DNA from: Pelomonas asaccharophilus_A
GTDB lineage: Bacteria > Pseudomonadota > Gammaproteobacteria > Burkholderiales > Burkholderiaceae_C
DNA: 64,000 bases
NCBI RefSeq assembly: GCF_031458115.1
Contig: NZ_JAVDXV010000001.1
Coordinates: 744,001-808,000 of the forward strand
Direction of reading: 5' to 3'
The position numbers and the translations under genes are program-made. The notes beneath the pieces were generated by a model, which had not been told where the DNA came from, made no database searches, and was given only the letters and a program-made list of their open reading frames with translations. This document shows, piece by piece, positions 41,817 to 50,157 of this stretch (its first letter is position 1; the number at the start of each line of letters is the position of its first letter).

Positions 41817-42146
41817 TCATCCCCGACTCCACCGACTCGGAATCGTCCAAAACGCCAGCAACGCCAGCAGCACGCCCGCCGCCACCGCATGCGGTGCATC
41901 CAGCGGCGCCAACTGGCTGGAAGTCAGCAGCCCCGCTGCCGCCAGCGCCGCCACGCTGCTGGCCAGCCATTGCGAGCGCCGCACCCAGCGGGCCCAGTAG
42001 CGCTGCTGCCCCGAGACGCGCGGCGGCAGTGCGGCCATCACGCGCAGGTTGAAGCCGGCGTCGTCAGGTTCGTCGCCGCGGTGCAGTTGCTCACGCAGCC
42101 GGGCGTCGAAGCCTGTGTCTTGGTCGTCGAGAGGATGTTCATTCAT
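41817..42146 (-). CDS. Anti-sigma-factor-like single-pass membrane protein
   Basis: 109 residues: a soluble N-terminus (MNEHPLDDQDTGFDARLREQLHRG), which begins like small anti-sigma proteins, then two hydrophobic stretches (SSVAALAAAGLLTSS and AVAAGVLLALLAFWTIP). It starts within the stop of the ECF sigma gene (ATGA), the usual arrangement of a sigma factor with its membrane-held inhibitor. No zinc-type ZAS motif is seen. The gene-free 172 bases upstream of the AT-rich gene (41645-41816) hold nothing I recognise. Confidence 0.7.
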   Translation of the reverse strand: MNEHPLDDQDTGFDARLREQLHRGDEPDDAGFNLRVMAALPPRVSGQQRYWARWVRRSQWLASSVAALAAAGLLTSSQLAPLDAPHAVAAGVLLALLAFWTIPSRWSRG

Positions 42147-42715
42147 GGGGTGTTCTCCCAGGCCTGCAGTTGGGCGCGCAGCTTGGTCTTGGCGCGCAGC
42201 AGCTGTGTCTTGACGGTGCCCAGCGGCCAGCCCAGCACCTGGGCGGCTTCGGCGTGGCTGAGGTCGGCGCCGTAGCACAGCAGCAGCGCGTGGCGCTGGG
42301 GCTCGCTGAGCTGGCTCATGGCGCGGTCGAGGTCGATGCGCCAGTCGGCGCCGGGGGCGAAGTCGCTGTCGGCGCCGAGGTCGGGCGGGGCGTCGTCAAC
42401 CCGCGGCAGGGCCGGCCGTTCGGCCGACAGTGCGGAGTAGGCCAGCCTTGTGAGCCAGGTGCGAAAGCGCGCCTCGCCGCGGAACTGCGGCAGCGCGCGC
42501 CAGGCGCGCACGAAGGCTTCCTGCGCGAGGTCGTCGGCGCGGGCCTGGTCGCCGCGGCAGACGCGGCCCAGCAGCTTGCGCAGATAGCCCTGGTGCGCCT
42601 GCACCAGCGCCGCGAAGGCCGTGCGGTCGCCGGCGACGGCGCGGGCCACCAGGCGGGCTTCGTGCTCGGCCGCCGTGGCCGCCGCTGCGGGCGCGGCCGG
42701 AACGCCGGAGGTCAC
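42143..42715 (-). CDS. ECF RNA polymerase sigma factor
   Basis: 190 residues of the RpoE-like sigma-70 family. Region 2 has FAALVQAHQGYLRKLLGRVC (close by) and ARADDLAQEAFVRAWRAL; region 4 has LSEPQRHALLLCYGADLSHAEAAQVLGWPLGTVKTQLLRAKTKLR, given in parts, with the helix-turn-helix. GTG at 42715 was chosen because it overlaps the preceding gene (GTGA). Directs transcription of a stress or envelope regulon; the inducing signal is unknown. Confidence 0.92.
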   Translation of the reverse strand: MTSGVPAAPAAAATAAEHEARLVARAVAGDRTAFAALVQAHQGYLRKLLGRVCRGDQARADDLAQEAFVRAWRALPQFRGEARFRTWLTRLAYSALSAERPALPRVDDAPPDLGADSDFAPGADWRIDLDRAMSQLSEPQRHALLLCYGADLSHAEAAQVLGWPLGTVKTQLLRAKTKLRAQLQAWENTP

Positions 42716-43128
42716 GGCTGCTGCTGTTGCTGAGGCTGCTTGCGCTCTACGGCCCAGTACACCGCCAGGCCGATGCCGATGAACAGCGGCAGCAGGCCGA
42801 TGCTCCACAGCCAGAGGTCGGGCGTCATCACCGCGAACATGCCCATCAGGCCGAAGCCCACGCCGATGTTGATGACGGCGGGGATGAGGATGCGGTTGGG
42901 GTTGGCCTGCGCGCGGCGGGCGTGCTGCCAGTCGCTGTCCTGCACCTCGCCCAGCAGCTCGGGCGGGATGGGCTGGCCGGCGCGCGCCAGTTCGCGGATG
43001 GTCTCGTGCCGCTGGCGCTCGCTGTGCGCCTTGCCCAGGTAGTGCGCCACGATCGCCACGATGGGGATCAGCAGCGACAGGATGGGGATCATCAGCGGGC
43101 TGACGAGGTGGAAGTTGTCGAAGAACAT
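42712..43128 (-). CDS. DUF6249-like small membrane protein
   Basis: 138 residues with an N-terminal helix (PLMIPILSLLIPIVAIVAHYL), a charged middle (GKAHSERQRHETIRELARAGQPIP) and two further helices (INIGVGFGLMGMFAVM, WLWSIGLLPLFIGIGLAVYW). This arrangement matches the DUF6249 family often found with ECF sigma genes. It is the first gene of the sigma/anti-sigma operon and overlaps sigma (GTGA). A perfect 7-bp inverted repeat GGAAGCA/TGCTTCC lies upstream (43139-43164). Confidence 0.75.
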   Translation of the reverse strand: MFFDNFHLVSPLMIPILSLLIPIVAIVAHYLGKAHSERQRHETIRELARAGQPIPPELLGEVQDSDWQHARRAQANPNRILIPAVINIGVGFGLMGMFAVMTPDLWLWSIGLLPLFIGIGLAVYWAVERKQPQQQQQP

Positions 43129-43232
43129 GGCGGCTCCGGGAAGCAACAGGTGGATGGTGCTTCCTTGGAGCGGCCGGGCGGCCGGTTTGGATTCAGCCGG
43201 CGCTAAAAAAGTTCAGCGACGTGGGCGATGCG

Positions 43233-43892
43233 CTATCGCGCCGCACCGAAGTTCTGGGTCCAGTAGGTACGGTAGCTGGTGTTGGCGTTGCCGGACACGC
43301 AGGCCACGCCGATGTCGCGGTATTGCGCGTTCATCAGGTTGGCGCAGTGGCCGTCGCTCTTCATCCAGCCGTCCATGACCTGGGCGATGCTGCTCTGGCC
43401 GGCGGCGATGTTCTCGCCCACGGTGCGCCAGTTGTAGCCGGCGGCGGTGGCGCGGTCGCCCACGTTGCTGCCGTTGCTGCCGGTGTGGCTGAAGAAGTTG
43501 CGCGCGACCATGTCGTCGCTGTGGCCGGCGGCGGACTGCGCCAGCGCGGCATTCCAGGTCAGCGCGGCCACCGGCGGGAACTGGCCTTGCGCACCGCAGC
43601 TGGCCCCGGCGGCCCGGCGCGCGTTGACGGCCTCCAGCATGTCGGCCTGGAAGTTGGGAATGCTGCAGGTCAGGCGCGTGCCCGGTGTGGGGGGCGGCGG
43701 TGCGGGTGTCGGGCTGGGCACGGGGCTGGGTGTCGGCGTGGGCAGGCCGGCCACAGGCGGCGGCGCGGGTGAGTCACTGCCGCCGCCCCCGCAGCCGGCC
43801 AACACAAGCAGGCCCGCCAGCACGGCCGCGGGCGCGGTGAGCGGCGCCGGGCAGGGCGCGAGGGGGCGGATGGCGGCAGGGCGGGCACTCAT
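43233..43892 (-). CDS. CAP/SCP-domain lipoprotein
   Basis: 219 residues. The lipobox LVLAGC is followed by a Pro/Thr/Ser-rich linker and then a CAP (CRISP/PR-1/SCP) domain: ALAQSAAGHSDDMVARNFFSH, GDRATAAGYNWRTVGENIAAG and the closing GVACVSG. Two Cys pairs may be disulfides. Bacterial CAP proteins are secreted and of unclear function, possibly binding lipids or the cell wall. It lies on the surface side of the outer membrane or in the periplasm. Confidence 0.9.
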   Translation of the reverse strand: MSARPAAIRPLAPCPAPLTAPAAVLAGLLVLAGCGGGGSDSPAPPPVAGLPTPTPSPVPSPTPAPPPPTPGTRLTCSIPNFQADMLEAVNARRAAGASCGAQGQFPPVAALTWNAALAQSAAGHSDDMVARNFFSHTGSNGSNVGDRATAAGYNWRTVGENIAAGQSSIAQVMDGWMKSDGHCANLMNAQYRDIGVACVSGNANTSYRTYWTQNFGAAR

Positions 43893-44018
43893 GAAGACAG
43901 CGTGGCACGCCGCGGCGCGGTGCTGGTTACCGGTTGCTGCCGGCTGAGAGGCGCAGCAACCTCCCGTCACACCTGAGGTACAGGATCGCGCGATGTTGCG
44001 CGCCGGGTTTCAACCGGT

Positions 44019-46337
44019 TCAGAGCTGCCACCACGCCGGCAGCAGCGCGCGCACCTCGGGCCGGCGAAAGCGTTGGTCCAGCAGCCAGACCCAGCCCTTG
44101 TCGTCCACCGAGCGCAGCACGCGGCCGGCGGCCTGCACGACCTTCTGCAGGCCGGGCACGAGGTCGGCGTAGCCGTGATCGGCGCCAAAAATCGTGTCCA
44201 GCTGCTCGCGGATCTGGTCTTGCAGCGGTGACACGGGCGGCAGGCCCAGCGTGGCGATGAAGGCGCCGATGAGGCGGGTGCCGGGCAGGTCCACGCCTTC
44301 GGCGAACGCACCGCCCAGCACGGCGAAGCCGATGCCGCGGCCGTCCGGCACGAAGCGGTCCAGGAAGGCGCGGCGCGCGGCGTCGCCCATGCTGCGGGCC
44401 TGGCTCCATTGCGGCAGGTCCGGGTGGCGCAGCGCCAGCCGCGCGGCGGCCTTGTCCAGGTAGTCGAAGCTGCTGAAGAACGCGAGGTAGTTGCCGGGGT
44501 GCTGCCGGTACTGCGTGGCGAGCACGTCCACCAGCGCATCCAGCGATTGCTCGCGGTGCTCGTAGCGCGTGGACAGGTTGGCCACCTGCACCGTCAGGTG
44601 CTCGGGCGGGAAAGGCGCGGGCACGTCGATCCAGGCGGTGTCGTCAGGCAGGCCAAGCAGGTCGCGCGGGTAGTCGGGCGGGCCCAGCGTGGCCGAGAAC
44701 AAGGTGACGCTGCTGATCCCCTCGAAGCGCTCCTTCAGGAAGTGGCCCGGCACGATGCAGCGCACGGACAGCAGCACGTCGCGCACCTCGCCGGTGTCTA
44801 TGGGCTCATCGTCTTCCAGCAGCGACAGGTTCAGCGGCGCGTCCTGCACCGCCACGCGGCCGGCCGTGCGCTGCAGGTCGCACAGCGAATGCGTGTCCAG
44901 GCGGTCCAGCAAGCGCTGCAAGCCCAGCACCTCGAAGTAGAAGTCCAGCATCGCGCCCACTTCCAGCGGGTGGTTCTGCACATGCTCGCCCAGCACGACG
45001 TTGACGCGCTGCAGCGCCTCGGCCAGCGGCTCGGGCACTTGCGGCAGTGGCTGGTAGTCCTCCACCTGGTCGCGGCCCAGCCGGGCCAGTTCGCCGGCCA
45101 GGCGGCGCAGCGCCGGCTGCAAGGCCTTGGGCGCGGCGGCCACGGCCTCGCGCACGCGGGCCAGGCTGAGGCTGACGCTGTACATGTCGCGCGCGCGGTC
45201 GATGAGGTTGTGCGCCTCGTCCACCAGCAGCGCCAGCTTCCAGCCCTGCGACTGCGACAGGCCGTAGAGCTGGCCGTAGGGGTCGAAGGCATGGTGCACG
45301 TCGCCCACCACCACGTCGGCCCAGCGCAGCAGCTCCTGGCCCAGGTAGTAGGGGCAGACGCCGTGCGTCAGCGCGATGCGGCGCTGCGCCGGCGCGTCCA
45401 GCCATTGCGCCTGCACGGCCTCGGCGCGGGCGAGGGGCAGCCGGTCGTAGAAGCCGTTGGCCAGCGGGCAGGCGTCGCCGTGGCAGGCCTTGTCGGGGTG
45501 CTCGCAGGCCTGCTCCTTGGCCACCAGCGTCAGCATGCGCAGGTGCTTGCTCGGCATGGCCTCGTGCAATGCCTGCAAGGCCTCCTGCGCCATGAAGCGG
45601 CCGGTGCCCTTGCAGGTCATGTAGCCGATCTTGTCGAACTGTTGCTGCGGCATGGCGCGCAGCAGCGGGTACAGCGTGCCCAGCGTCTTGCCGATGCCGG
45701 TGGGCGCCTGCGCCAGCAGGTGGCGGCCGTTCACGGCCACGCGGTAGACGGCCTCGGCCAGCAGGCGCTGGCCCGGCCGCAACTCACCCTTGGGGAAGGG
45801 CAGCGCGGCCAGCGCCGCGTCCCGCGCGCTGCGGTGTGCGGCCTCCTGCGCGGCCCAGGCCTCGAAGGCGCGGCAGCGCGCCTCGAACGCGGCCTGCAGC
45901 GCGGCTGCGGTGAGCTTGTCACGCAGCACCGTTTCGTTCTGCGTGTCGGCGTCCACATAGACCAGCGCCAGCTCCAGCTCTTCCAGCCCGCGGTCGGCGG
46001 CGATCAGCGCGCCATAGGTCTCCAGCTGCGCCCAGTGCAGCGCGCGGCGGTTCTCGGGGATGAGGTCGACCGGGCCGCGAATGGTCTTGATCTCCTCCAG
46101 CCGGTTCACGTCGGCCTCGTAACCGTCGGCGCGGCCGCGCACGCGCAGGTTGCCCACCTGGCCTTCCAGCGGCAGCTCGATCTCATAGCCCGGTGAGCGC
46201 CGCGCCAGCACGGCCAGCTGCATGGCCTGGCCTTCCAGCGCGGTGGCGGACGGCGTGAAGCGCCGGTCCAGGCTGCCTTCCTTGGCCGTGAACTCGCACA
46301 GGCTGCGGACGGAGACGGTGTAGGTCCAATCGGCCAT
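44019..46337 (-). CDS. XPD/DinG-like Fe-S helicase with RecB/Cas4-like nuclease N-terminus
   Basis: 772 residues. Walker A is APTGIGKT (211-218) and Walker B VDEAHNLI (372-379). Four Cys lie at 278, 285, 290 and 328, in the place of the iron-sulfur cluster of XPD/Rad3/DinG helicases. C-terminal motifs are visible around TLFSATLG, FAVLGGAFAEGVDLPG and VVQAAGRVLRS. The first 120 residues carry a PD-(D/E)xK pattern: Asp71, EIK (82-84) and QLETY (104-108), matching the QxxxY motif of RecB/Cas4 nucleases. So it probably unwinds damaged DNA 5'-to-3' and may cut it. Its start shares a base with the dinB stop (TGATG), which suggests a joint role in DNA damage response. Confidence 0.85.
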   Translation of the reverse strand: MADWTYTVSVRSLCEFTAKEGSLDRRFTPSATALEGQAMQLAVLARRSPGYEIELPLEGQVGNLRVRGRADGYEADVNRLEEIKTIRGPVDLIPENRRALHWAQLETYGALIAADRGLEELELALVYVDADTQNETVLRDKLTAAALQAAFEARCRAFEAWAAQEAAHRSARDAALAALPFPKGELRPGQRLLAEAVYRVAVNGRHLLAQAPTGIGKTLGTLYPLLRAMPQQQFDKIGYMTCKGTGRFMAQEALQALHEAMPSKHLRMLTLVAKEQACEHPDKACHGDACPLANGFYDRLPLARAEAVQAQWLDAPAQRRIALTHGVCPYYLGQELLRWADVVVGDVHHAFDPYGQLYGLSQSQGWKLALLVDEAHNLIDRARDMYSVSLSLARVREAVAAAPKALQPALRRLAGELARLGRDQVEDYQPLPQVPEPLAEALQRVNVVLGEHVQNHPLEVGAMLDFYFEVLGLQRLLDRLDTHSLCDLQRTAGRVAVQDAPLNLSLLEDDEPIDTGEVRDVLLSVRCIVPGHFLKERFEGISSVTLFSATLGPPDYPRDLLGLPDDTAWIDVPAPFPPEHLTVQVANLSTRYEHREQSLDALVDVLATQYRQHPGNYLAFFSSFDYLDKAAARLALRHPDLPQWSQARSMGDAARRAFLDRFVPDGRGIGFAVLGGAFAEGVDLPGTRLIGAFIATLGLPPVSPLQDQIREQLDTIFGADHGYADLVPGLQKVVQAAGRVLRSVDDKGWVWLLDQRFRRPEVRALLPAWWQL

Positions 46338-47545
46338 CAGAAGAGAGAGAGGTTTTCTCTTGCCGGTTCCGTGACGCGTTCTTTGGCGGGCGCAGCCGGC
46401 TGCACCTCGCTGGCATGCACCAGGTTGCCGATGCGCACGCCCATCAGCCGCAGCCGCTTGTCGAACTTCACGCGCTTCAGGCACAGGCCCACCGCGTGGC
46501 GGATGTCGGCGGCGCTGCTGATCGCGGCCTTGACGGTCTGGTCGCGCGTGACGGTGATGAAGCCCTCGAAGCGCAGCTTGATGCCTACGGTCTTGCCGGC
46601 GTAGCGCTTGCGTTCCAGGTCGCGGGCCAGGCTCTCGCACAGATCATCCATGATGCTGCCCAGCAGCGCGCGATCGTGCACCGCGCTGAGGTCGCGCTCG
46701 AAGGTGGTCTCGCGGCTGATGGACACGGGTTCGCTGAACGTGACGACCGGGCGGTTGTCGCGGCCATGCGAGGCGTTGTGCAGCCACTGGCCGTAGCTGT
46801 CGCCGAACTGCTCGACGAGCCAGGCCGGCGAGGCGGCGGCGATGTCGCCCACGGTCTCCAGCCCCAGCTTGATCAACTTCTCGCTGGCCTTGGGGCCGAT
46901 GCCGTTGATCTTGCGCACGCCCAGCGGCCACACGCGCGTGGGCAGGTCGTCCATGGTCAGCACGCTGATGCCGTCGGGCTTGTCCAGCTCGCTGGCGATC
47001 TTGCTGAGCAGCTTGTTGGGCGTGACGCCGATGGAGCAGGTCAGGCCCGTGGCCCGGCCCACCGAGTTCTTGATCTCGCGCGCGACGGCCTTCACGCCGC
47101 CCAGCGGGTCGTGGCCCACGGCGTCGCGCACGCCGGGCACGTCGGTCAGGTCGATGTAGATCTCGTCGATGCCGCGATCCTCGATGACCGGCGCGACCTC
47201 GGCCACGGCGGCCTTGAAGAGCCGCGAATACTTGCGGTAAGAGTCGAAGTCGGCCGGCAGCAGGATGGCGTCGGGGGCACGGAGTGCGGCCTTCATCAGG
47301 CCCATGGCCGAGAACACGCCCAGGTCGCGCGCGGCGTAGGTGGACGTGGTAACGACGCCGCGGCCGGTGTAGTCGCGCAGCTTGGAGTAGACCCAGCTGC
47401 CGTCCTCCAGCTGGCGCGGCGCATCGGCCCGCCGCCCGCCGATGACGACCGCCTGGCCCTTGAGCTGCGGATAGCGCAGCAGCTCGACGGACGCGTAGAA
47501 GGCGTCCATGTCGAGGTGGGCGATCCAGCGCTCGGGCAACTGCAT
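46337..47545 (-). CDS. dinB: DNA polymerase IV (DinB)
   Basis: 402 residues of a Y-family translesion polymerase. The catalytic acidic motifs are HLDMDAFYASVE and RGIDEIYIDLTD, and the SIGVTPNKLLSKIASELDKPDG segment is typical. The C-terminus ends ENLSLF, a clamp-binding peptide. The gene lies directly upstream of the Fe-S helicase gene and overlaps it, an arrangement also seen for damage-response genes. No LexA box was identified by eye in the 165-base gap before the divergent patatin gene. Confidence 0.96.
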   Translation of the reverse strand: MQLPERWIAHLDMDAFYASVELLRYPQLKGQAVVIGGRRADAPRQLEDGSWVYSKLRDYTGRGVVTTSTYAARDLGVFSAMGLMKAALRAPDAILLPADFDSYRKYSRLFKAAVAEVAPVIEDRGIDEIYIDLTDVPGVRDAVGHDPLGGVKAVAREIKNSVGRATGLTCSIGVTPNKLLSKIASELDKPDGISVLTMDDLPTRVWPLGVRKINGIGPKASEKLIKLGLETVGDIAAASPAWLVEQFGDSYGQWLHNASHGRDNRPVVTFSEPVSISRETTFERDLSAVHDRALLGSIMDDLCESLARDLERKRYAGKTVGIKLRFEGFITVTRDQTVKAAISSAADIRHAVGLCLKRVKFDKRLRLMGVRIGNLVHASEVQPAAPAKERVTEPARENLSLF

Positions 47546-47710
47546 GTCAGTGGCGCGCGGCCGCCCGAAGCCGCTGACGCGCCCCCGCGGGGGGCAGCGA
47601 GCGGATGCGAGCGTGGGGGCATTTCATGCCCTGGATTGTCCAGTGGAGGGATGCCAGCAGCTGGCAGCATGGTCAGAATGCGCCGGCCGCCCACTCCTTC
47701 ACCGAAACCG

Positions 47711-49090
47711 ATGCGCGTCCTGCTGTTCTGCATCTGCCTGGCACTGACCGCCTGCGCCAGCGCGCCGATGAACCCGCCGCGCAACAAGCCGGCGGCCACG
47801 CAGACGCTGCAGCGCGAGCCCAAGCCGCTGGACGCTGACACCTATGTGGCGCTGAGCTTCTCGGGCGGCGGGCTGCGCGCGGCGGCGTTTTCCTACGGCG
47901 TGCTGGAGGGCTTGCGCGGGCAGGCGTCCGCGCCGGGGCGCAACCTGCTGGACGAGGTCAGCTTCATCACCAGCGTGTCGGGCGGTTCGTTGACTGCGGC
48001 CTACTTCGGGCTGCACGGCGCCGAGGGCCTGCGCGATTTCCGCGACAAGGTGCTGCTGCGCGACGGCGAGGCCGGGCTGCGCTTCAGCCTGCTGAACCCC
48101 AACAACCTGCGCCGGCTGTTCGCCGGCGGGTTGAACGACCGCAGCGATTTCAACGACTGGCTGGAGAACGACGTCTTCAAGGGCGCCACCTTCGCCGACA
48201 TGTTCAAGCGCCCGCGGCCCGTCGTGTGGATCAGCGCCAGCAACGTGCAGTACCGGCTGGCCTTCCCCTTCCACGAGCGCGCCTTCGATGCGCTGTGCAG
48301 CGACCTGGCGAGCTACCCGGTGTCCGAGGCGGTGGCGGCGTCCATGGCCGTGCCGCTGTTCTTCGCGCCGGTGGTGCTGGAGCGCTTCCCCGGCCAGTGC
48401 GAGCTGAAGACGCCGCCGGGGCTGATCGGCCGGCGTGATGACCGCGACGACCAGCACCGGCTGCGGCTGGCGCTGGGAAGGCTGTTCCGCGACAACCTGG
48501 ACCCCAAGGCGGGTCGCTTCCTGAAGCTGGTGGACGGCGGGCTGACCGACAACCTGGGCCTGGTGGCCATCCTGCAGAGCCGCGTGCTGCTGAACACGCC
48601 CTACGGGCCGCTGCCCGAGAACGACGCGGCGACGATGCGGCGCATGCTGTTCGTCGTCGTGGATGCCGGGCAGGGCCCCAGCGCCGACTGGGCGCGCGAG
48701 GTGGCCGGGCCGTCGGGCGTGGATATCGCATCGGGCGCCGTTGACACGGCCATCGAGAGCACGATGCGCATGAGCTACGCGAGCTTCCTGCCCATGGTGC
48801 GCAACTGGGAGCGCGATCTGGTGACGTGGCGCTGCAGCCTCAGCGACGAGCGCAAGGCGGCGCTGCGCGCGCTGATCCCGGACTGGCGCTGCGAGGACAT
48901 CAAGTTCAGCGTCACGCAGATCAGCTTCGCCGACCTGTCCGAGGCGGAAGAGCAGGCGCTGAACGGCATCCCGACACGGCTCAAGCTGCCGCCGGAGCAG
49001 ATCGACCGGCTGATCGCCGCCGGCCGTGAGGCGGCAGCGGCGGATGCGACGGTCAAGCGGTTCTCAGCGGCCGTGCAGCGAGGGGAGTGA
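47711..49090 (+). CDS. Patatin-like phospholipase lipoprotein
   Basis: 459 residues. The signal peptide ends LTAC (Cys15). The patatin core has the glycine-rich SFSGGGLRAAAFSYGVL, the nucleophile elbow SVSGGSL (GxSxG) and the catalytic Asp in VDGGLTDNLG. These proteins cleave acyl chains from lipids; at the envelope they may remodel outer-membrane phospholipid. Start at MRVLLFCICLALTAC; a longer frame upstream is antisense to dinB. Convergent with the aldo/keto reductase gene, one base apart. Confidence 0.92.
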   Translation: MRVLLFCICLALTACASAPMNPPRNKPAATQTLQREPKPLDADTYVALSFSGGGLRAAAFSYGVLEGLRGQASAPGRNLLDEVSFITSVSGGSLTAAYFGLHGAEGLRDFRDKVLLRDGEAGLRFSLLNPNNLRRLFAGGLNDRSDFNDWLENDVFKGATFADMFKRPRPVVWISASNVQYRLAFPFHERAFDALCSDLASYPVSEAVAASMAVPLFFAPVVLERFPGQCELKTPPGLIGRRDDRDDQHRLRLALGRLFRDNLDPKAGRFLKLVDGGLTDNLGLVAILQSRVLLNTPYGPLPENDAATMRRMLFVVVDAGQGPSADWAREVAGPSGVDIASGAVDTAIESTMRMSYASFLPMVRNWERDLVTWRCSLSDERKAALRALIPDWRCEDIKFSVTQISFADLSEAEEQALNGIPTRLKLPPEQIDRLIAAGREAAAADATVKRFSAAVQRGE

Positions 49091-50071
49091 TCACCACAGG
49101 CCGTGGACTTGCGGCGCGATGCGCCGCTTGTAGAGATCGGCGAGCGCGTCCATCAGCGGCGCGGGCAGCGCGGCGAGGTCGGCGGCGCTGACGTTCTCGT
49201 CCACCTGGGCCGGCGTGCGGCCGCCGGGGATGGCGGTCGTGACGGCTTCATGCATGACGATCCAGCGCAGCGCCAGCCTGGCCATGCTCACGCCTTCGGG
49301 CAGCAGCTGGCGCAACTCCTCGACGGCGGCCAGCCCCTGTTCGTAGTCCACGCCCGAGAAGGTCTCGCCCTTGTCGAAGGCCTCGCCCTGGCGGTTGAAA
49401 CCGCGGTGGTCGTCGGCGGCGAACTTGCTGTCGCGCGTGAACTTGCCGCTCAACATGCCGCTGGACAGCGGCAGCCGCGCCAGCACGCCGACCTGTGCCG
49501 CTTGCGCGGCGGGCAGGAACGCCTCGGCCGGCCGCTGGCGGAACAGGTTGAAGATGATCTGCACGGACTGCACGCCGGGGAACTTGAGCGCGGCCATCGC
49601 CTCGTCGATGCGCTCGACGCTGACGCCGTAGTGACGCAGCTTGCCGGCCTTCACCAGGTCGTCCAGCGCGCCGAAGACCTCGGGCATCGTGTAGACGGCC
49701 GTGGGCGGGCAGTGCAGCTGCAGCAGCTCGATCGCGTCGGTGTCCAGGTTCTGCAGACTGCGTTCGATGAAGGGGCGCAGGTCACGGTAGCCGTCGGCCA
49801 CATGCGGGTTCAGGCGGCGGCCGGCCTTGGTGGCGACGTGGAAGGCGTCGCTGGGGCGCTCCCTGCGCAGCCGGGCCAGCAGACGCTCGCTGTGGCCGTC
49901 GCCATAGACGTCGGCCGTGTCGAAGAAGTTCACGCCGCGGTCCAGCGCGCGGTGCAGCGCGGCCATCGCGGCCGTGTCGTCGGTGTCGCCCCAGGTGCCG
50001 CCGATGGCCCAGGCGCCGAAACCGATTGCAGAGACGTTCCAGCCGGTGCGGCCGAGGGGGCGGTAGATCAT
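49091..50071 (-). CDS. Aldo/keto reductase
   Basis: 326 residues of the NADPH-dependent aldo/keto reductase barrel. FFDTADVYGDGHSE contains catalytic Asp and Tyr, VATKAGRRL the Lys, and IELLQLHCPP the His (the usual LLQxH). The C-terminal IPGGRTPAQVDEN binds the cofactor 2'-phosphate. The substrate is unknown. A rho-independent terminator for the phoH gene upstream lies in the gap before the start. Confidence 0.93.
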   Translation of the reverse strand: MIYRPLGRTGWNVSAIGFGAWAIGGTWGDTDDTAAMAALHRALDRGVNFFDTADVYGDGHSERLLARLRRERPSDAFHVATKAGRRLNPHVADGYRDLRPFIERSLQNLDTDAIELLQLHCPPTAVYTMPEVFGALDDLVKAGKLRHYGVSVERIDEAMAALKFPGVQSVQIIFNLFRQRPAEAFLPAAQAAQVGVLARLPLSSGMLSGKFTRDSKFAADDHRGFNRQGEAFDKGETFSGVDYEQGLAAVEELRQLLPEGVSMARLALRWIVMHEAVTTAIPGGRTPAQVDENVSAADLAALPAPLMDALADLYKRRIAPQVHGLW

Positions 50072-50080
50072 GTGCGGTCC

Positions 50081-50114
50081 CAAAACAAAACCGCGCGCCG
50101 GCAGGGCGCGCGGT
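50081..50114 (-). terminator. Rho-independent terminator after phoH
   Basis: Minus strand: ACCGCGCGCC pairs with GGCGCGCGGT, followed by TTTTGTTTT. It lies 44 bases after the PhoH stop and 10 before the aldo/keto reductase start, so the latter needs its own promoter. Confidence 0.88.
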
Positions 50115-50157
50115 GATCAAATGGTAGCGCGAACAGCAAGCCCTTGCGGGCTGTGCG

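Noticed and set aside
43932..43961. GGTTGCTGC/GCAGCAACC inverted repeat as terminator of the helicase transcript
   Set aside because: A perfect 9-bp pair, but no T-run on either strand and a long loop; too weak to call.
46415..47710. 432-codon extension upstream of the patatin gene
   Set aside because: Antisense to dinB; the lipoprotein signal peptide at 47711 marks the real start.
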